NCBI GenBank assembly: GCA_937981555.1 | Contig: CALJOK010000022.1 | Location: forward strand, 62,001-126,000 | DNA length: 64,000 nt | Direction: 5' to 3' | From: an uncultured Saprospiraceae bacterium | GTDB lineage: Bacteria > Bacteroidota > Bacteroidia > Chitinophagales > Saprospiraceae | In this document: positions 1 to 10,900 of the stretch, piece after piece | How the letters are laid out: the number at the start of each line of letters is the position of its first letter | Numbering within the stretch: position 1 is the stretch's first letter | Translations under genes and position numbers: made by a program | The notes under the pieces: model-generated | Databases searched by the model: none | What the model was told of the DNA's origin: nothing | What the model saw: the letters and a program-made list of their open reading frames with translations, nothing else

Positions 1-42
1 GAAACTACAAGATGAAACGGACTTAACTTAGTTTGAAAAATA

Positions 43-80
43 ACAAAGACTGCTAGCTTGAAAAAGTTAGCAGTCTTTGT
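43..80. terminator. Bidirectional terminator hairpin
   Basis: A 17-bp stem (43-59 with 64-80, one G-T pair) around a short A-rich loop. It sits just left of the 3' end of the minus-strand gene at 217 and would also end transcription of a plus-strand gene entering from outside the window. The 40 bases to its left contain stops in more than one frame, so the identity of that neighbour cannot be told. Confidence 0.7.
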
Positions 81-216
81 ATTAATAACTTGTCGCTCGA
101 GATTATTTTGGAAGTAGAAAGATCTTATCCATTACAATGAGGTGTAGGTAAATTAGATTTTATTTTTCCTAAATATATTTCGTTCAAATTTAAAAGTAGG
201 GGAGGATATTCATTTG

Positions 217-777
217 TTATTTTATCAAGGCTTCTTTTGAAATAGCAAGACTAACTCCAATAGTGTAACCCTTCTTTTGCATCGTCCCGATAATTAAAAT
301 ACTATCTTCTTGATATATGACAGAGGCATTTGCTAATTTATCAACAACTTCAATAGAACCCGTCTTCCAATTAACTTTGATATTTCTTTTATCAATTTTT
401 CCTTGATTGCCTGTGTGAGGTACATATATTCTAAACTCATTTATGCTATTATTATCATTTCGTTTCGCCTGAGCGTTTGCCTGAATATAATTACCTCTTG
501 ATGAAATAATATTATTGAGGAATGAAACATCAACCGCTTTAGCTACATCTCCGTCTCTACTAGTAGGTGTCTTTAAAACGGTAAATGATCCAGTCATAAA
601 ATAGGCTCTTCTATTATTATCTATATCTGATTTGATGGATAATATATCCATGTTAGCGACTAAGTTGACTGGCAGGATAATATTGTTTTTAACAGGTTGG
701 GTACTATGGTTACTTGCCTGAACACTTAAGGCCATTAAAAGGCATACTGCAGTAATAATGCTTACTAAATTTTTCAT
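217..777 (-). CDS. Exported protein of unknown function
   Basis: Encodes 186 aa. The first ~21 residues form a signal peptide (MKN, hydrophobic core, cleavage after VQA), so the protein is periplasmic or outer-membrane associated. The rest is a mixed polar sequence rich in predicted beta strands, with no motif I recognise. It starts 24 bp after the end of the OmpA-family lipoprotein gene on the same strand and is probably its last operon partner. Function unknown; the gene call is supported by the signal peptide, tight spacing and terminator downstream. Confidence 0.75.
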   Translation of the reverse strand: MKNLVSIITAVCLLMALSVQASNHSTQPVKNNIILPVNLVANMDILSIKSDIDNNRRAYFMTGSFTVLKTPTSRDGDVAKAVDVSFLNNIISSRGNYIQANAQAKRNDNNSINEFRIYVPHTGNQGKIDKRNIKVNWKTGSIEVVDKLANASVIYQEDSILIIGTMQKKGYTIGVSLAISKEALIK

Positions 778-801
778 GATTTTAAATTTATCTATGGTTA
801 A

Positions 802-2508
802 TTAATGAGGTAATACTAATATTTCAACTCTTCTATTCTTTGATCGATTTTCGTCAGAATCATTTTCTACTAATGGTTTTGATTCTCCCAAACCTTTCTC
901 TCGCCATTTAAAACTGCTAGAAGGGATTAGTTTTTTTAATTCGGCGGAGACACTTTTAGCTCTAGCTAAGGATAGTTTTTGATTGGTACTATTACTTCCA
1001 ACGTCATCTGTATGTCCCTCTACTAGGACACTTCCGCTTTTCAGAACTTTTATGCTGTTTGCTAATTCTTTTATGGCTTCTTTCCCTGATGATTTAAGTA
1101 CTGATTTACCAGAATCGAAAAGGACTTTGCTATCCAAATTTAAACGCATAGCAGCACCAATCGCAGCAATAGCATCTACATCTGCTCCGGGTTCACCACT
1201 TTTTGTTTTCAGATCTTTAAGACGTACATAATAAAAGAGTTCCCTTTTATTTACAAAAGGTGCAATATCAACTTCGGCTACTCCACCATCAATTTTGCCA
1301 ACATAAATCCAATTTTTTCCATCTTTGGAGATTTCTAAGTCCGTAGGTTCAATTGCTCCCATTTCGAAAATATAAAGGTCGGGTCCATTAACATCGGTTA
1401 ATGCATTATCAGAAAATCGTACTGTTAAATCCCCGCCTAAGCCAAGACTATAGATACCCGAATCATCTCGAACTTCATAACTTATTATTCCATCGGGCTC
1501 ACCCAGAACAAAATCTATATGCTTGGTTTTAAGCTGTGGGTGATATGCCTTAATTACTTTATCGGCAAAGGAAAGTTCGCCCAAGGGCAGATAAACGGCT
1601 TTTTTCTGGTAGCCTATATAGGTTTGTCCAACGTCTTCCCCAAAATAGAGATCTGGGTTGAGTTTTTTAAATTTTTTCATTGCAGCTTTAGACTTTTTTC
1701 TAATACTACGATGGTAAATCCTAACTCTGCCTTTTTGATGTTTAATGGCACGTTGGTATCCCGGACTTGCTTTTAGGCTTCCGGTTTCAATATCCTTTTC
1801 TGTTTTTTCAAGTTTTGCTAATAATTCTCTAGCTTCTTTCTCACTATGCATTTGTCCGGAAAGGAGTTTTAACTTTTCAATTTCCTCTTCTTCATCAGCA
1901 CTCGATTTGAGTTCGTTTTTTCTTTCTACATTTAGCATTACATGACCTGCCTCAGTAAGATCCATTTTCTCCATAACGTTTGTGCCAGCTAAAGAATCTA
2001 TCTTCTTTAATTTGGCCATTGTTGCTTCTGGTCCTGACTCTGCTTGAACCATCAGTATAGCTTCTTGAAGAGAAACACCTGTAGGCGTTTTTTTGGAGGT
2101 TAATTGTTCTTTGGATAATTTGCCTTTGAGTTTAGTTTTTTGTTTTTTCGATCCTTCCCTATTCTTTATAGCTTCTTGGGCAAGTATCTTTAAGCTATCG
2201 GGGTTACTGATAAGTTTCTCCATTTCCTCTCGAGAAACACCGCTATTTTCTAAGAGATCTAAAAGCATGTCAATATCAAATTGTAGGACCTCCTCATTTT
2301 TTATGTCTGATGTTTCTAATAAGTCTTGACCCTTTTTAAAGAGATCATTGAGTTGTTTATTGGCATTTGTTGCAGTTGCAATCCCATCGTTAGATTTAGT
2401 TTTTTGATCCGATTCAATATTTACTTCTGCACCTTGAGATTGTTCTGAGTTCTCTGAACATGAAAACAATATAATTATCAGTAAAAAAAACACCATATTT
2501 TTTTTCAT
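802..2508 (-). CDS. OmpA-family outer-membrane lipoprotein
   Basis: Encodes 568 aa. Residues 1-17 are a lipoprotein signal with the lipid-attachment Cys at 17 (ILFSC). Residues ~30-285 are charged and helical (long Lys/Glu stretches, probable coiled coil). Residues ~315-450 resemble the discoidin-like domain seen in secreted bacterial proteins (VLGEPD, then LGLGGDLTVRF and DLYIFEMG). Residues ~455-568 are an OmpA C-terminal peptidoglycan-binding domain, with VEGHTDDVGS and the NRRVEI ending. By family it would tether the outer membrane to peptidoglycan; the middle domain may bind a ligand. It lies in a run of four minus-strand exported-protein genes. Confidence 0.85.
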   Translation of the reverse strand: MKKNMVFFLLIIILFSCSENSEQSQGAEVNIESDQKTKSNDGIATATNANKQLNDLFKKGQDLLETSDIKNEEVLQFDIDMLLDLLENSGVSREEMEKLISNPDSLKILAQEAIKNREGSKKQKTKLKGKLSKEQLTSKKTPTGVSLQEAILMVQAESGPEATMAKLKKIDSLAGTNVMEKMDLTEAGHVMLNVERKNELKSSADEEEEIEKLKLLSGQMHSEKEARELLAKLEKTEKDIETGSLKASPGYQRAIKHQKGRVRIYHRSIRKKSKAAMKKFKKLNPDLYFGEDVGQTYIGYQKKAVYLPLGELSFADKVIKAYHPQLKTKHIDFVLGEPDGIISYEVRDDSGIYSLGLGGDLTVRFSDNALTDVNGPDLYIFEMGAIEPTDLEISKDGKNWIYVGKIDGGVAEVDIAPFVNKRELFYYVRLKDLKTKSGEPGADVDAIAAIGAAMRLNLDSKVLFDSGKSVLKSSGKEAIKELANSIKVLKSGSVLVEGHTDDVGSNSTNQKLSLARAKSVSAELKKLIPSSSFKWREKGLGESKPLVENDSDENRSKNRRVEILVLPH

Positions 2509-2571
2509 CTAAATTCGTTTTATAGTAATTGATAACAATAACTCTACACTTTCTTATTATGATTTTGATCG

Positions 2572-3858
2572 TTATCGATGATACCTCATTTCTACAAAAT
2601 TGTAGAACATTACTCCAAATCTATCGTACCAATCTTCCATACCATGAGCTTGTTCGCAATCATTTAATTCAACTAATGCTTCATGAAAAGAATGTAACAT
2701 TTCAACACGTTTTTCATCATATGCCTTTTCTAAAGTCTCTACACTTCTTACAATTTTTCTTTTCTCAGTCTGCCAAACCAAACCAACTACACCATGATAT
2801 CCTGAGACATTATCGCCAAAAGCTATAGCTGCATCTATATATGACCTGGAACAGTCATAAATGGTTTGAAGTCTTTCTAAGTTATATCTTGTCCAATCAA
2901 ATCCTGCACGAGCAGAAGCGAAGCAATCGGCGCAAGCACTTTCTTCACCCTGGCAAAAAGAAGGTATTCTAGGTTGTCCAGGAGGAGATGATGATCGCAA
3001 ACAAGAACCAAGACTATAGTATTGCTCAATAAGTTCTTCTGCTACATCCGCTGTGCTAAAGGCATCATTAAGTTGACCTATGCCTGCCTCAATATGTGCT
3101 CTTCTAGAATTAGTAAGGTCATTAGATGCATTAAAATCATTTAAGTCTCCAGCTTGGCCGTAACTTTCTGTTGTTAGTCCAATGAGTATTAATAAAAGAA
3201 CTAAAGACAGCGTTTCTTTTCTACCCATAAGTTTTCCAGCTAGTAAGCCTACTACTAATAATAAAGCACCTATAATTAAATAAACCCACCAACTGATATT
3301 ACCTGAATTATTAGGATTTGCTGCTGGAGTAGGAGATGGTTGGTTGGTAGCTACTGGTGAACCAGCAATACTTGCAGTAGCTTTTACAAACGGTGAACCC
3401 AAGTAGTTCATTACCGGTTTGCTAGCATTTACAATGATGCTATAGTTTATATTATTAGATTCTGGGGATGAAACTATAAAGCCAATATCTTGATAGCTTC
3501 TTATTTTAAGGTTGATGATACCATTTTCAGAAGTTGAGGTCAGTTTAGTATCTTCAATATTACCCCAATTGTTATAAACAAGGTCAGCTTGTATATTCGG
3601 GTTTCCTTCATCAGAAAAAATGAAAATATCTACATATTGATAAATACCATGACCTTTGACAAAATGATAATTTTTTACACCTTGATTTAAGGTGTAATCG
3701 GCTTCATTATATTTTGCTCCTTCATAATCAGGGTGCTCAGCTAGTTCTAATTTTATAGGTTTTATTTTTTTGTCGAGTGTAAATGGTTGTGCTGATAAAT
3801 TTACATTACATAATATTATAGCAAAAAATACGGTGTAAATTATTTTGACTCTCATCAT
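2572..3858 (-). CDS. Exported two-domain protein joined by a membrane hairpin
   Basis: Encodes 428 aa with no family I recognise. Residues 1-23 are a signal peptide (ends LSAQ). Residues ~50-168 look like a beta-rich domain, followed by a Pro/Ala/Asn linker. A transmembrane helix (~190-211) is followed by MGRKE and then a second hydrophobic stretch ending SYGQ that itself looks like a signal peptide. Residues ~235-428 form a helical domain with several Cys (CQGEESACADC region) and Trp. The simplest reading is two periplasmic domains connected by a hairpin of two membrane segments. Upstream of the OmpA-family gene by 63 bp, same strand. Confidence 0.7.
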   Translation of the reverse strand: MMRVKIIYTVFFAIILCNVNLSAQPFTLDKKIKPIKLELAEHPDYEGAKYNEADYTLNQGVKNYHFVKGHGIYQYVDIFIFSDEGNPNIQADLVYNNWGNIEDTKLTSTSENGIINLKIRSYQDIGFIVSSPESNNINYSIIVNASKPVMNYLGSPFVKATASIAGSPVATNQPSPTPAANPNNSGNISWWVYLIIGALLLVVGLLAGKLMGRKETLSLVLLLILIGLTTESYGQAGDLNDFNASNDLTNSRRAHIEAGIGQLNDAFSTADVAEELIEQYYSLGSCLRSSSPPGQPRIPSFCQGEESACADCFASARAGFDWTRYNLERLQTIYDCSRSYIDAAIAFGDNVSGYHGVVGLVWQTEKRKIVRSVETLEKAYDEKRVEMLHSFHEALVELNDCEQAHGMEDWYDRFGVMFYNFVEMRYHR

Positions 3859-3931
3859 CTGATTATTTCATTTTTCTTAAATAAATAATTGTTGATACCT
3901 GTTTCGTTATATGATTTGTTTTTTAAATTCA

Positions 3932-4546
3932 TTATTTGAAAGCATTAGAAAGTTTATCAGTATCAGAGTATCCAACACCAGAAAACTTTAAATCTGTCAA
4001 ACTTATCGTTGCATTTTTTGAATCGGATAGCTTTCCTTTTTCATACCGAATATTGATATTGGTTATTTCCGCGGTACCTGATGCTGAGCTAGAATTGGAA
4101 ATATCTATTTTGCCAGACATCGTGCTTTGTGGACTATGCTTTTTAAGCGGGGGACTGATTTCATAGTAACATGTAAATAGTTTTCCATCCTTATTTTTGA
4201 ATTTTAGTTGTAAGGTGGTTTTAATGAGTTCAAAGGTGTTGGCATCATAATACAATTGGATGTTTTCACTTCCTTTTTCAAGTTTCCTTTTGAAGGTTAT
4301 TAAAGCGGTTCGTTCTTTAGTTTTTGCATGAGTGGATACAATACCTGAAGCTTTGGTATATGCCCAATCTTCTCCATTAATTTTACATAGGTAGGTTCCC
4401 TTGGTAGCAGTTTTTGCTGGAGTTTTTTGATCAACTACTTGGGCAGATTTAGTTGCTTCTTCCTTAGGGTTCTGCGAGTCTTTTTCTGTAGTATTATTAC
4501 AGGCCATTAATAGGCTAATTAGAAGTATAGTTGTTGCTAGTTTCAT
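3932..4546 (-). CDS. Lipoprotein of unknown function
   Basis: Encodes 204 aa. Lipoprotein signal with the lipid-attachment Cys at residue 16 (SLLMAC), followed by a charged linker (~17-50) and a beta-rich domain containing TYLCKINGEDW near residue 50. That type of opening is common in small Bacteroidota lipoproteins that resemble the DUF6252 or lipocalin-like groups, but I cannot assign one. First gene of the minus-strand run 4546-217, with 73 bp to the next gene. Function unknown. Confidence 0.75.
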   Translation of the reverse strand: MKLATTILLISLLMACNNTTEKDSQNPKEEATKSAQVVDQKTPAKTATKGTYLCKINGEDWAYTKASGIVSTHAKTKERTALITFKRKLEKGSENIQLYYDANTFELIKTTLQLKFKNKDGKLFTCYYEISPPLKKHSPQSTMSGKIDISNSSSASGTAEITNINIRYEKGKLSDSKNATISLTDLKFSGVGYSDTDKLSNAFK

Positions 4547-4841
4547 CGTGTTAGTTAAAATGATTAATTAAAAAAGATTTGTGAATTATGGTGTGAAATA
4601 GGGGAGTAACTATTTGAGATCGGCTATGAATTTATAGCTCTCTAAAATATATTGGTGAAGGTAATCCAGGTGATTAAAAATGGCTATAACTAATGTAACA
4701 GAAGCTATAAACATTGTAACATGCTATAGAAATAGAGGGTTTTATATGATTTTTTTAAAAAAATGAATGGATGACTCTCAAAAAATAATTAGGAAACTAT
4801 TTTTATTTAGTAGACAAAAAGGAAAGGTTCTAAGGTGGGAG

Positions 4842-7688
4842 TTACTTATTATTTTGTGAAGTTTGCGCATACTCTGTTGGAGTACAATCATACATGTTTT
4901 TAAAACATTTACTAAAATAGGCATGGTCATTAAAACCAACACTATAACCAGCTTCCGATACGTTAATTTTAGATTTTTTTAATAATTGAGCAGCTAACTT
5001 TAACCGTTCAGAGCGTATAAATTCGGAGGCAGATAAACCTGTCAACGCTTTTAATTTTCTATGCAGTTGCATGCGACTCATACTAATTGTATTACTAAAC
5101 TCTTGGACATTAAAGGAGGACTCAGTTAGCTTATGGTCTAATACTTTTTGTAACCGTTCTATAAATTGTTCATCAACAGATGTGATGGCGATGTCTTTAG
5201 GTTTTAAAACAATTTTTTGACTATATCTGAGTTGTAGTTTTTTTCTATTTTCAATTAATTTTTCTACTCTAATTCTTAATAATTTTTCATTAAAAGGTTT
5301 CGTAACATAATCATCCGCACCAGTTTTAATTCCTTCAATTTCATTTTCTTCTCCCGCTTTAGCAGTTAATAAAATAATAGGGATATGGCTAGTACGTTCA
5401 TCAGACTTTAATTGATTACATAATTGAATTCCATCTTTAATTGGCATCATGATATCACTTATGATGATATCTGGTATTTGTTCAATAGCAATATCAATCC
5501 CTTCTTGACCATTTTTAGCTTCTAAAATTTTATAGGTGCTTTTAAACAAACTACTTACATATGTTCTGATATCTGCATTGTCATCTACAATTAATAAAAT
5601 AGGACTTTCTTCTTTTTTATCTAAGTTATCTAGAGTCTTCCCATTAAGAATTGTTTTATTCGTGATTGATTCTTGTTTAGGTTCTAAATTTTCATTGAGA
5701 GGTGAAAATTCATTTTCTGTAAAACTATTTTTATTGATGGGGATGATCACTTTAAAAGTGGTCCATTCATTTGGTGTGCTTTCCACTTCAATTAATCCTT
5801 TGTGTAAGTCGACCAGTTCTTTGACTAATGCTAAACCAATTCCGGCTCCTTGAGCATTTTCATTAATTTGATAAAAGCGCTCAAAAATACTTTTGATTTC
5901 TTCTTTAGATAATGTTCTTCCTGTGTTTTTTACAGTAAAATGTAATTCATCTTTTTGGATAGAAGCATCACAAATAATTGAACCTTTTTCTGGCGTATAT
6001 TTTATCGCATTTGAAATTAGGTTGACAACTATTTTTTCCAAAATATCAATATCAAAGTAGGTATCAACTTCGCTTGATTTATTAATTACTTTATAATCTA
6101 TTTTTTTTTGATCCGCTTTAAAGGTAAACCCGTCTGCTAACATTCCAATAAAAGGAATTATACTATTTTTGGAAATGGTTAATTTTAAATGACCAGCTTC
6201 AATTTTTGAAATATCGAGTAATTGATCAACCAATGCAAGTAATCGAGTAGAGTTTCTATGCATCATTTTAAAAATTGATTTATCCTCTTCTTTTAAATCT
6301 TCTTTTTGAAGTTGACTTTGTAGAGGTCCTGAGATCATAGTCAAAGGTGTGCGAAACTCATGCGAAATATTAGCAAAGAAAGTTGACTTAGCCTGATCTA
6401 ACTCTTTTAACCTTTTGTTGGTTTTTTGTCGGGTACGATATAAGAAGAAAAAGAAAAACCCAGCTATTGATATTACTGCGATACTCCCTAAAAATATAGA
6501 GCGTTGGGTTGTTTTTTGTTGCTCAATTAATTGGTTCTGAGATTTTAATAGAATAATCTCTTGTTCTTTTTTTTCGGTTTGGTAGTTAGCTTCGATCTCT
6601 TCAACTCTTTCCGTATTTTTAATCTGTTGAGCTTCTTGAATACTTTTTTTAGCGGATTCTAAGTAGCTATATGCTTTTTTAAATTCACCTTTTCCAAAGT
6701 AAGATTCTGCTAAATTATATTCAATATCGTGAAAGAGTTCTTTTCTAGCAGATCTCGATTTCTTTAAAACCTCTTTAGCATAATTTAGGTGTTTGATTGC
6801 ACCATCATAATTTTTTATTTTATTATATATTATCCCTAGTTCCGAATTAACTTCAGAAATAACTCTTAAATCATTAATGCCTTTAGCTTTTAGTACCGCA
6901 TTCTTTTGATAAACTATAGCTGAATCCAGTAAGTTTCTATTTATGGCTATTTTAGCTAATCGAGTAAATATTAATGCCTGCCTAATATTATTATTAATTT
7001 TCACACTAATATCTAAAGACTTTTTATAAAAATATTCTGCCTTTTCTAAATCTCCTTTTGCTATATATAAATCTCCTTTTTTATATAATAATATTGCAGT
7101 AGGTACATCATGACCTAATGAATCAGAAACTCTTAAGCCTTCTTCAAGATAAGGAAATACCTGATCTATAATTAGAGAATTTTCATTGAGTCCAGACTTC
7201 ATCAAAACATCACAAATACCAGATTTGGTCATGACCGACATAAATGATTTTCGATTAATGGCAGTAAAAACAGAGTCTGCTTTTAGGAAAGAATTTAAAG
7301 CTTTTTTGTCAAAGGAATTATTATAATACCAATTTGCTTTATAGTGATAAGTCCAAGCGAGTAGGTTCTTATCTTTATCTGAATCGAGTAGTCTCTTTTC
7401 AGTTATATTTAAAAATTTGAAAGCTTCTATTTCATTTTCTTTATAGCTAGAAGCCATCGCTGCAATGTTAACCTTTAATGAATCGTGAGTTTGGTGTTTT
7501 TCCGAATCAAAGATTTCTTCCGCATAATAATCTACTTTGCTTCCGTCTTTCAGGTGATAATATTTAATCAAGGAATCATATGCTGGTTGCCATGTATGAT
7601 CATTTTTCTTGTCTTGCGCTTGTAAATGGCAAGAAGAAATTAATATTATTAACAGTATTAGAATATGTTTGGAAAATTTATTTTTCAA
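4842..7688 (-). CDS. Hybrid two-component sensor/regulator with AraC output domain
   Basis: Encodes 948 aa. Order: signal peptide (1-25); TPR-like helical repeats (~35-365) that face the periplasm; a coiled coil (~350-390); one transmembrane helix (~397-417); HisKA with the phospho-acceptor in SHEFRTPL (~440); HATPase (GAGIGLALVKEL near 645); a receiver domain (~700-815) with DD, the acceptor Asp in IISDIMMP and the conserved Lys in VTKPF; and a C-terminal AraC helix-turn-helix (~850-945). The whole phosphorelay and DNA-binding output sit in one membrane protein. Unlike polysaccharide-sensing hybrids its sensor is TPR rather than a propeller. No obvious target operon adjoins it; the divergent propeller gene at 7925 is one candidate. 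Confidence 0.92.
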   Translation of the reverse strand: MKNKFSKHILILLIILISSCHLQAQDKKNDHTWQPAYDSLIKYYHLKDGSKVDYYAEEIFDSEKHQTHDSLKVNIAAMASSYKENEIEAFKFLNITEKRLLDSDKDKNLLAWTYHYKANWYYNNSFDKKALNSFLKADSVFTAINRKSFMSVMTKSGICDVLMKSGLNENSLIIDQVFPYLEEGLRVSDSLGHDVPTAILLYKKGDLYIAKGDLEKAEYFYKKSLDISVKINNNIRQALIFTRLAKIAINRNLLDSAIVYQKNAVLKAKGINDLRVISEVNSELGIIYNKIKNYDGAIKHLNYAKEVLKKSRSARKELFHDIEYNLAESYFGKGEFKKAYSYLESAKKSIQEAQQIKNTERVEEIEANYQTEKKEQEIILLKSQNQLIEQQKTTQRSIFLGSIAVISIAGFFFFFLYRTRQKTNKRLKELDQAKSTFFANISHEFRTPLTMISGPLQSQLQKEDLKEEDKSIFKMMHRNSTRLLALVDQLLDISKIEAGHLKLTISKNSIIPFIGMLADGFTFKADQKKIDYKVINKSSEVDTYFDIDILEKIVVNLISNAIKYTPEKGSIICDASIQKDELHFTVKNTGRTLSKEEIKSIFERFYQINENAQGAGIGLALVKELVDLHKGLIEVESTPNEWTTFKVIIPINKNSFTENEFSPLNENLEPKQESITNKTILNGKTLDNLDKKEESPILLIVDDNADIRTYVSSLFKSTYKILEAKNGQEGIDIAIEQIPDIIISDIMMPIKDGIQLCNQLKSDERTSHIPIILLTAKAGEENEIEGIKTGADDYVTKPFNEKLLRIRVEKLIENRKKLQLRYSQKIVLKPKDIAITSVDEQFIERLQKVLDHKLTESSFNVQEFSNTISMSRMQLHRKLKALTGLSASEFIRSERLKLAAQLLKKSKINVSEAGYSVGFNDHAYFSKCFKNMYDCTPTEYAQTSQNNK

Positions 7689-7924
7689 ATTATTGATACT
7701 TTATTCATTACCATAAAGTTAAGCAAAGCTGTAATAAAAGAGTAACATCACAAAATGAAATTTGACAAAAGAAAAATACTGCAAAAATCAAATAAGGAAA
7801 TTGAATCAAGATGTCTAGATAAGCAAATTTCCCTTCATCAGATCTTTCCATAATACATTCACTCAATTAGATGAAATTTCTTATTTTCACCTAAACAAAA
7901 TTTTCAAAACCAAACCTTAATATT

Positions 7925-10900
7925 ATGAAAAAACCAATCCTAACAATTCTATTCCTTAGTGTCATGGGCAGTATGCTTCTTTTTGCCCAAAAAAGAAAAA
8001 AGAACAAACCTGTAGAAGAAGAAAAAATTGAATCCATATTTTCTGGAATTAAATTACGAAGTATCGGTCCGGCTTTAGCTTCAGGACGTATTGCTGACAT
8101 CGCCATTCATCCTGACAATGACAATATATGGTATGTCGCGACAGGTTCGGGTGGAGTTTGGAAAACGAAAAACTCAGGACATACTTGGACGCCTATTTTT
8201 GATGATAAAACTTCTTACTCTACAGGATGTATCACGCTTGATCCTTCTAATCCTTCTACCGTTTGGTTGGGAACTGGAGAGAACGTAGGTGGGAGACATG
8301 TCGCTTATGGTGATGGTGTTTACAAGAGTGCCGATGGAGGACAAAGTTGGAAAAACATGGGACTCAAAAACTCAGAGCATATTTCAGAGATCATTGTTCA
8401 TCCTGAAAATTCTAATATAATTTGGGTTGCTGCACAAGGACCTCTTTGGAAAAGTGGTGACGAACGTGGTTTATATAAATCCATCGACGGCGGTACGACT
8501 TGGAAAAAAGTATTGGGGAATAGTGAATGGACAGGCGTAACTGACATTGCTATTGATCCACGAAATGCTGATGTGATGTACGCAGCGACTTGGGATCGAC
8601 ATCGAACGATTGCTGCTTTTATGGGTGGTGGCCCTGGTAGTGGATTGCATCGTTCCAGAGATGGAGGCGAGACATGGACTAAATTAAAAACAGGATTGCC
8701 TAAATCTAACTTAGGAAAAATCGGTATCGCCATTTCTCCTCAACAACCTGATGTAATATATGCAGCTATCGAGTTAGATAGAAAAAAGGGAGGCGTTTAT
8801 CGTTCTGCGAATCAAGGCGCTTCTTGGAAGAAAATGTCGGATGCCGTTTCAGGGGCAACTGGTCCACACTATTATCAAGAGTTATATGCAAGTCCTCATC
8901 AGTTCGATAGATTGTACTTGATGAATGTACGAATTTTGGTATCAGATAATGGTGGAGCAAATTTTAGAACATTAACCGAAGAGAAAAAACACTCAGATAA
9001 TCATGCGATTATTTTCCGAAAAGATGACCCGAATTATTTGTTGGTAGGAACAGATGCAGGTATCTATGAAAGTTTTGACCTGGCAGCAAATTGGCGATTT
9101 ATTCCTAATCTTCCTTTGACTCAATATTATAAAGTAGCGGTCGACGATCGCGAACCGTTCTATCATATTTTTGGTGGAACACAAGACAATGGTTCACATG
9201 GAGGTCCTTCTAGAACTGATAATCGACATGGTATTCGAAATCAAGATTGGTACAAAACGCTTGGGGCTGATGGTCATCAGTCTGCCACCGAACCAGGTAA
9301 TCCAGATATTATTTATGCGGAAACCCAACAGGGAGGTATGCATAGAGTTGACTTGAAAACAGGTGAACAAGTTTTTATTCAACCACAACCTGGTGATGGA
9401 GAAGCTCAAGAAAGGTTTAACTGGGATGCACCTATCGTAGTAAGTCCACACAATCCAGCGACTTTATATTTTGCATCGCACAGAGTGTGGCGTTCTGATA
9501 ATAGAGGTGATAGTTGGACGGCCATTTCTTCTGATTTGACTAGAAATGAAGAACGCCTCGCGTTACCGATCATGGGCAAACAACAAAGTTGGGACAATCC
9601 TTGGGACGTTGCAGCGATGTCTGTTTTTAATTCTATCACCTCACTTTCACAATCGCCTTTGCAAGAAGGATTGATCTACGCTGGTACCGATGATGGTATT
9701 ATTCAAGTGACAGAAGATGGTGGAAAAAATTGGCGAAAGATCATGGCAGAACAATTACCAGGCGTACCAGCCAGAGCATTCGTTAATGATATTAAAGCAG
9801 ATCTTCATGATGTAAATACAGTTTACATCGCCCTCGATAATCATAAAAGTGGCGACTTTCAACCTTACATTTATAAGAGTAATGACAAAGGAAAAACTTG
9901 GCAATCCATCAAAGGTAACCCAAAAGCAGGAGGTATTCCTGATAGAATATTGACTTGGAGAATTGTGCAAGATCACATTAAAAAGGACTTGTTATTTGCA
10001 GCGACCGAACATGGTATATACGTAACGCTTAACGGTGGTCAACAATGGGAAAAACTAAAAGGTGCGCCAACTATTTCCTTTCGTGATTTGGCGATTCAAA
10101 GAAGAGAGAACGATTTAGTCGGTGCTTCTTTTGGACGAGGGTTTTATGTGCTGGATGATTATAGTGCAATGCGAGAAGTGACAAAAGAAAATTTAGCAGC
10201 GGAAGCAACTCTTTTTTCTACTCGTAAAGCATGGCGGTATGTACCGAAGAATATTGCAGCGGTAGCAGGAGCAGATGGTTATTCGGCAGACAATCCAGAT
10301 TTTGGGGCGGTGTTTACTTATCATCTTTCGAAAGATTACAAAACGAAAAAAGCAGAACGGAAAGAAAAAGAAAAAGAATTGACTAAGGCCGGCAAAGAAA
10401 TCCCTTTTGAAGGATGGGAGGCTTTGGAAGCAGAACGTCGTCAGTCAAAACCAACTATTTGGTTAACCGTTAAAGATGCTTCGGGTAATGTAGTCAGAAA
10501 AATAAAAGCCCCTGCAAAAAAAGGGATGAACCGAATGGCATGGGATTTAAGATATGCTTCTACTAGCGCAATTCGTCCTGGACAATCGAGTAGAGGAGGG
10601 AATAAATTCCGTGGAGGAGGAGCAATGGCACCTCCTGGTACTTATTCTGTTTCCCTCTCCAAGGAGGTGGAAGGGAGTGTTACTAGTTTAGCTGGACCTA
10701 TATCATTTGAAGTAATTCCTTTACGTAAAGGAACTTTGGAAGGAGTTACACCAAAAGCTTATGTTGATTTTAGCAAAGAAGCTTCTTCAACACAGACGCT
10801 ACTTTCTGCAACTAGTAATACCTTAAGTGAAAATATAAAAAAGGTAGATGCAATGATGATTGCATTGGAACGCGCTAATATCGAACCTGGCGCAATGAAC

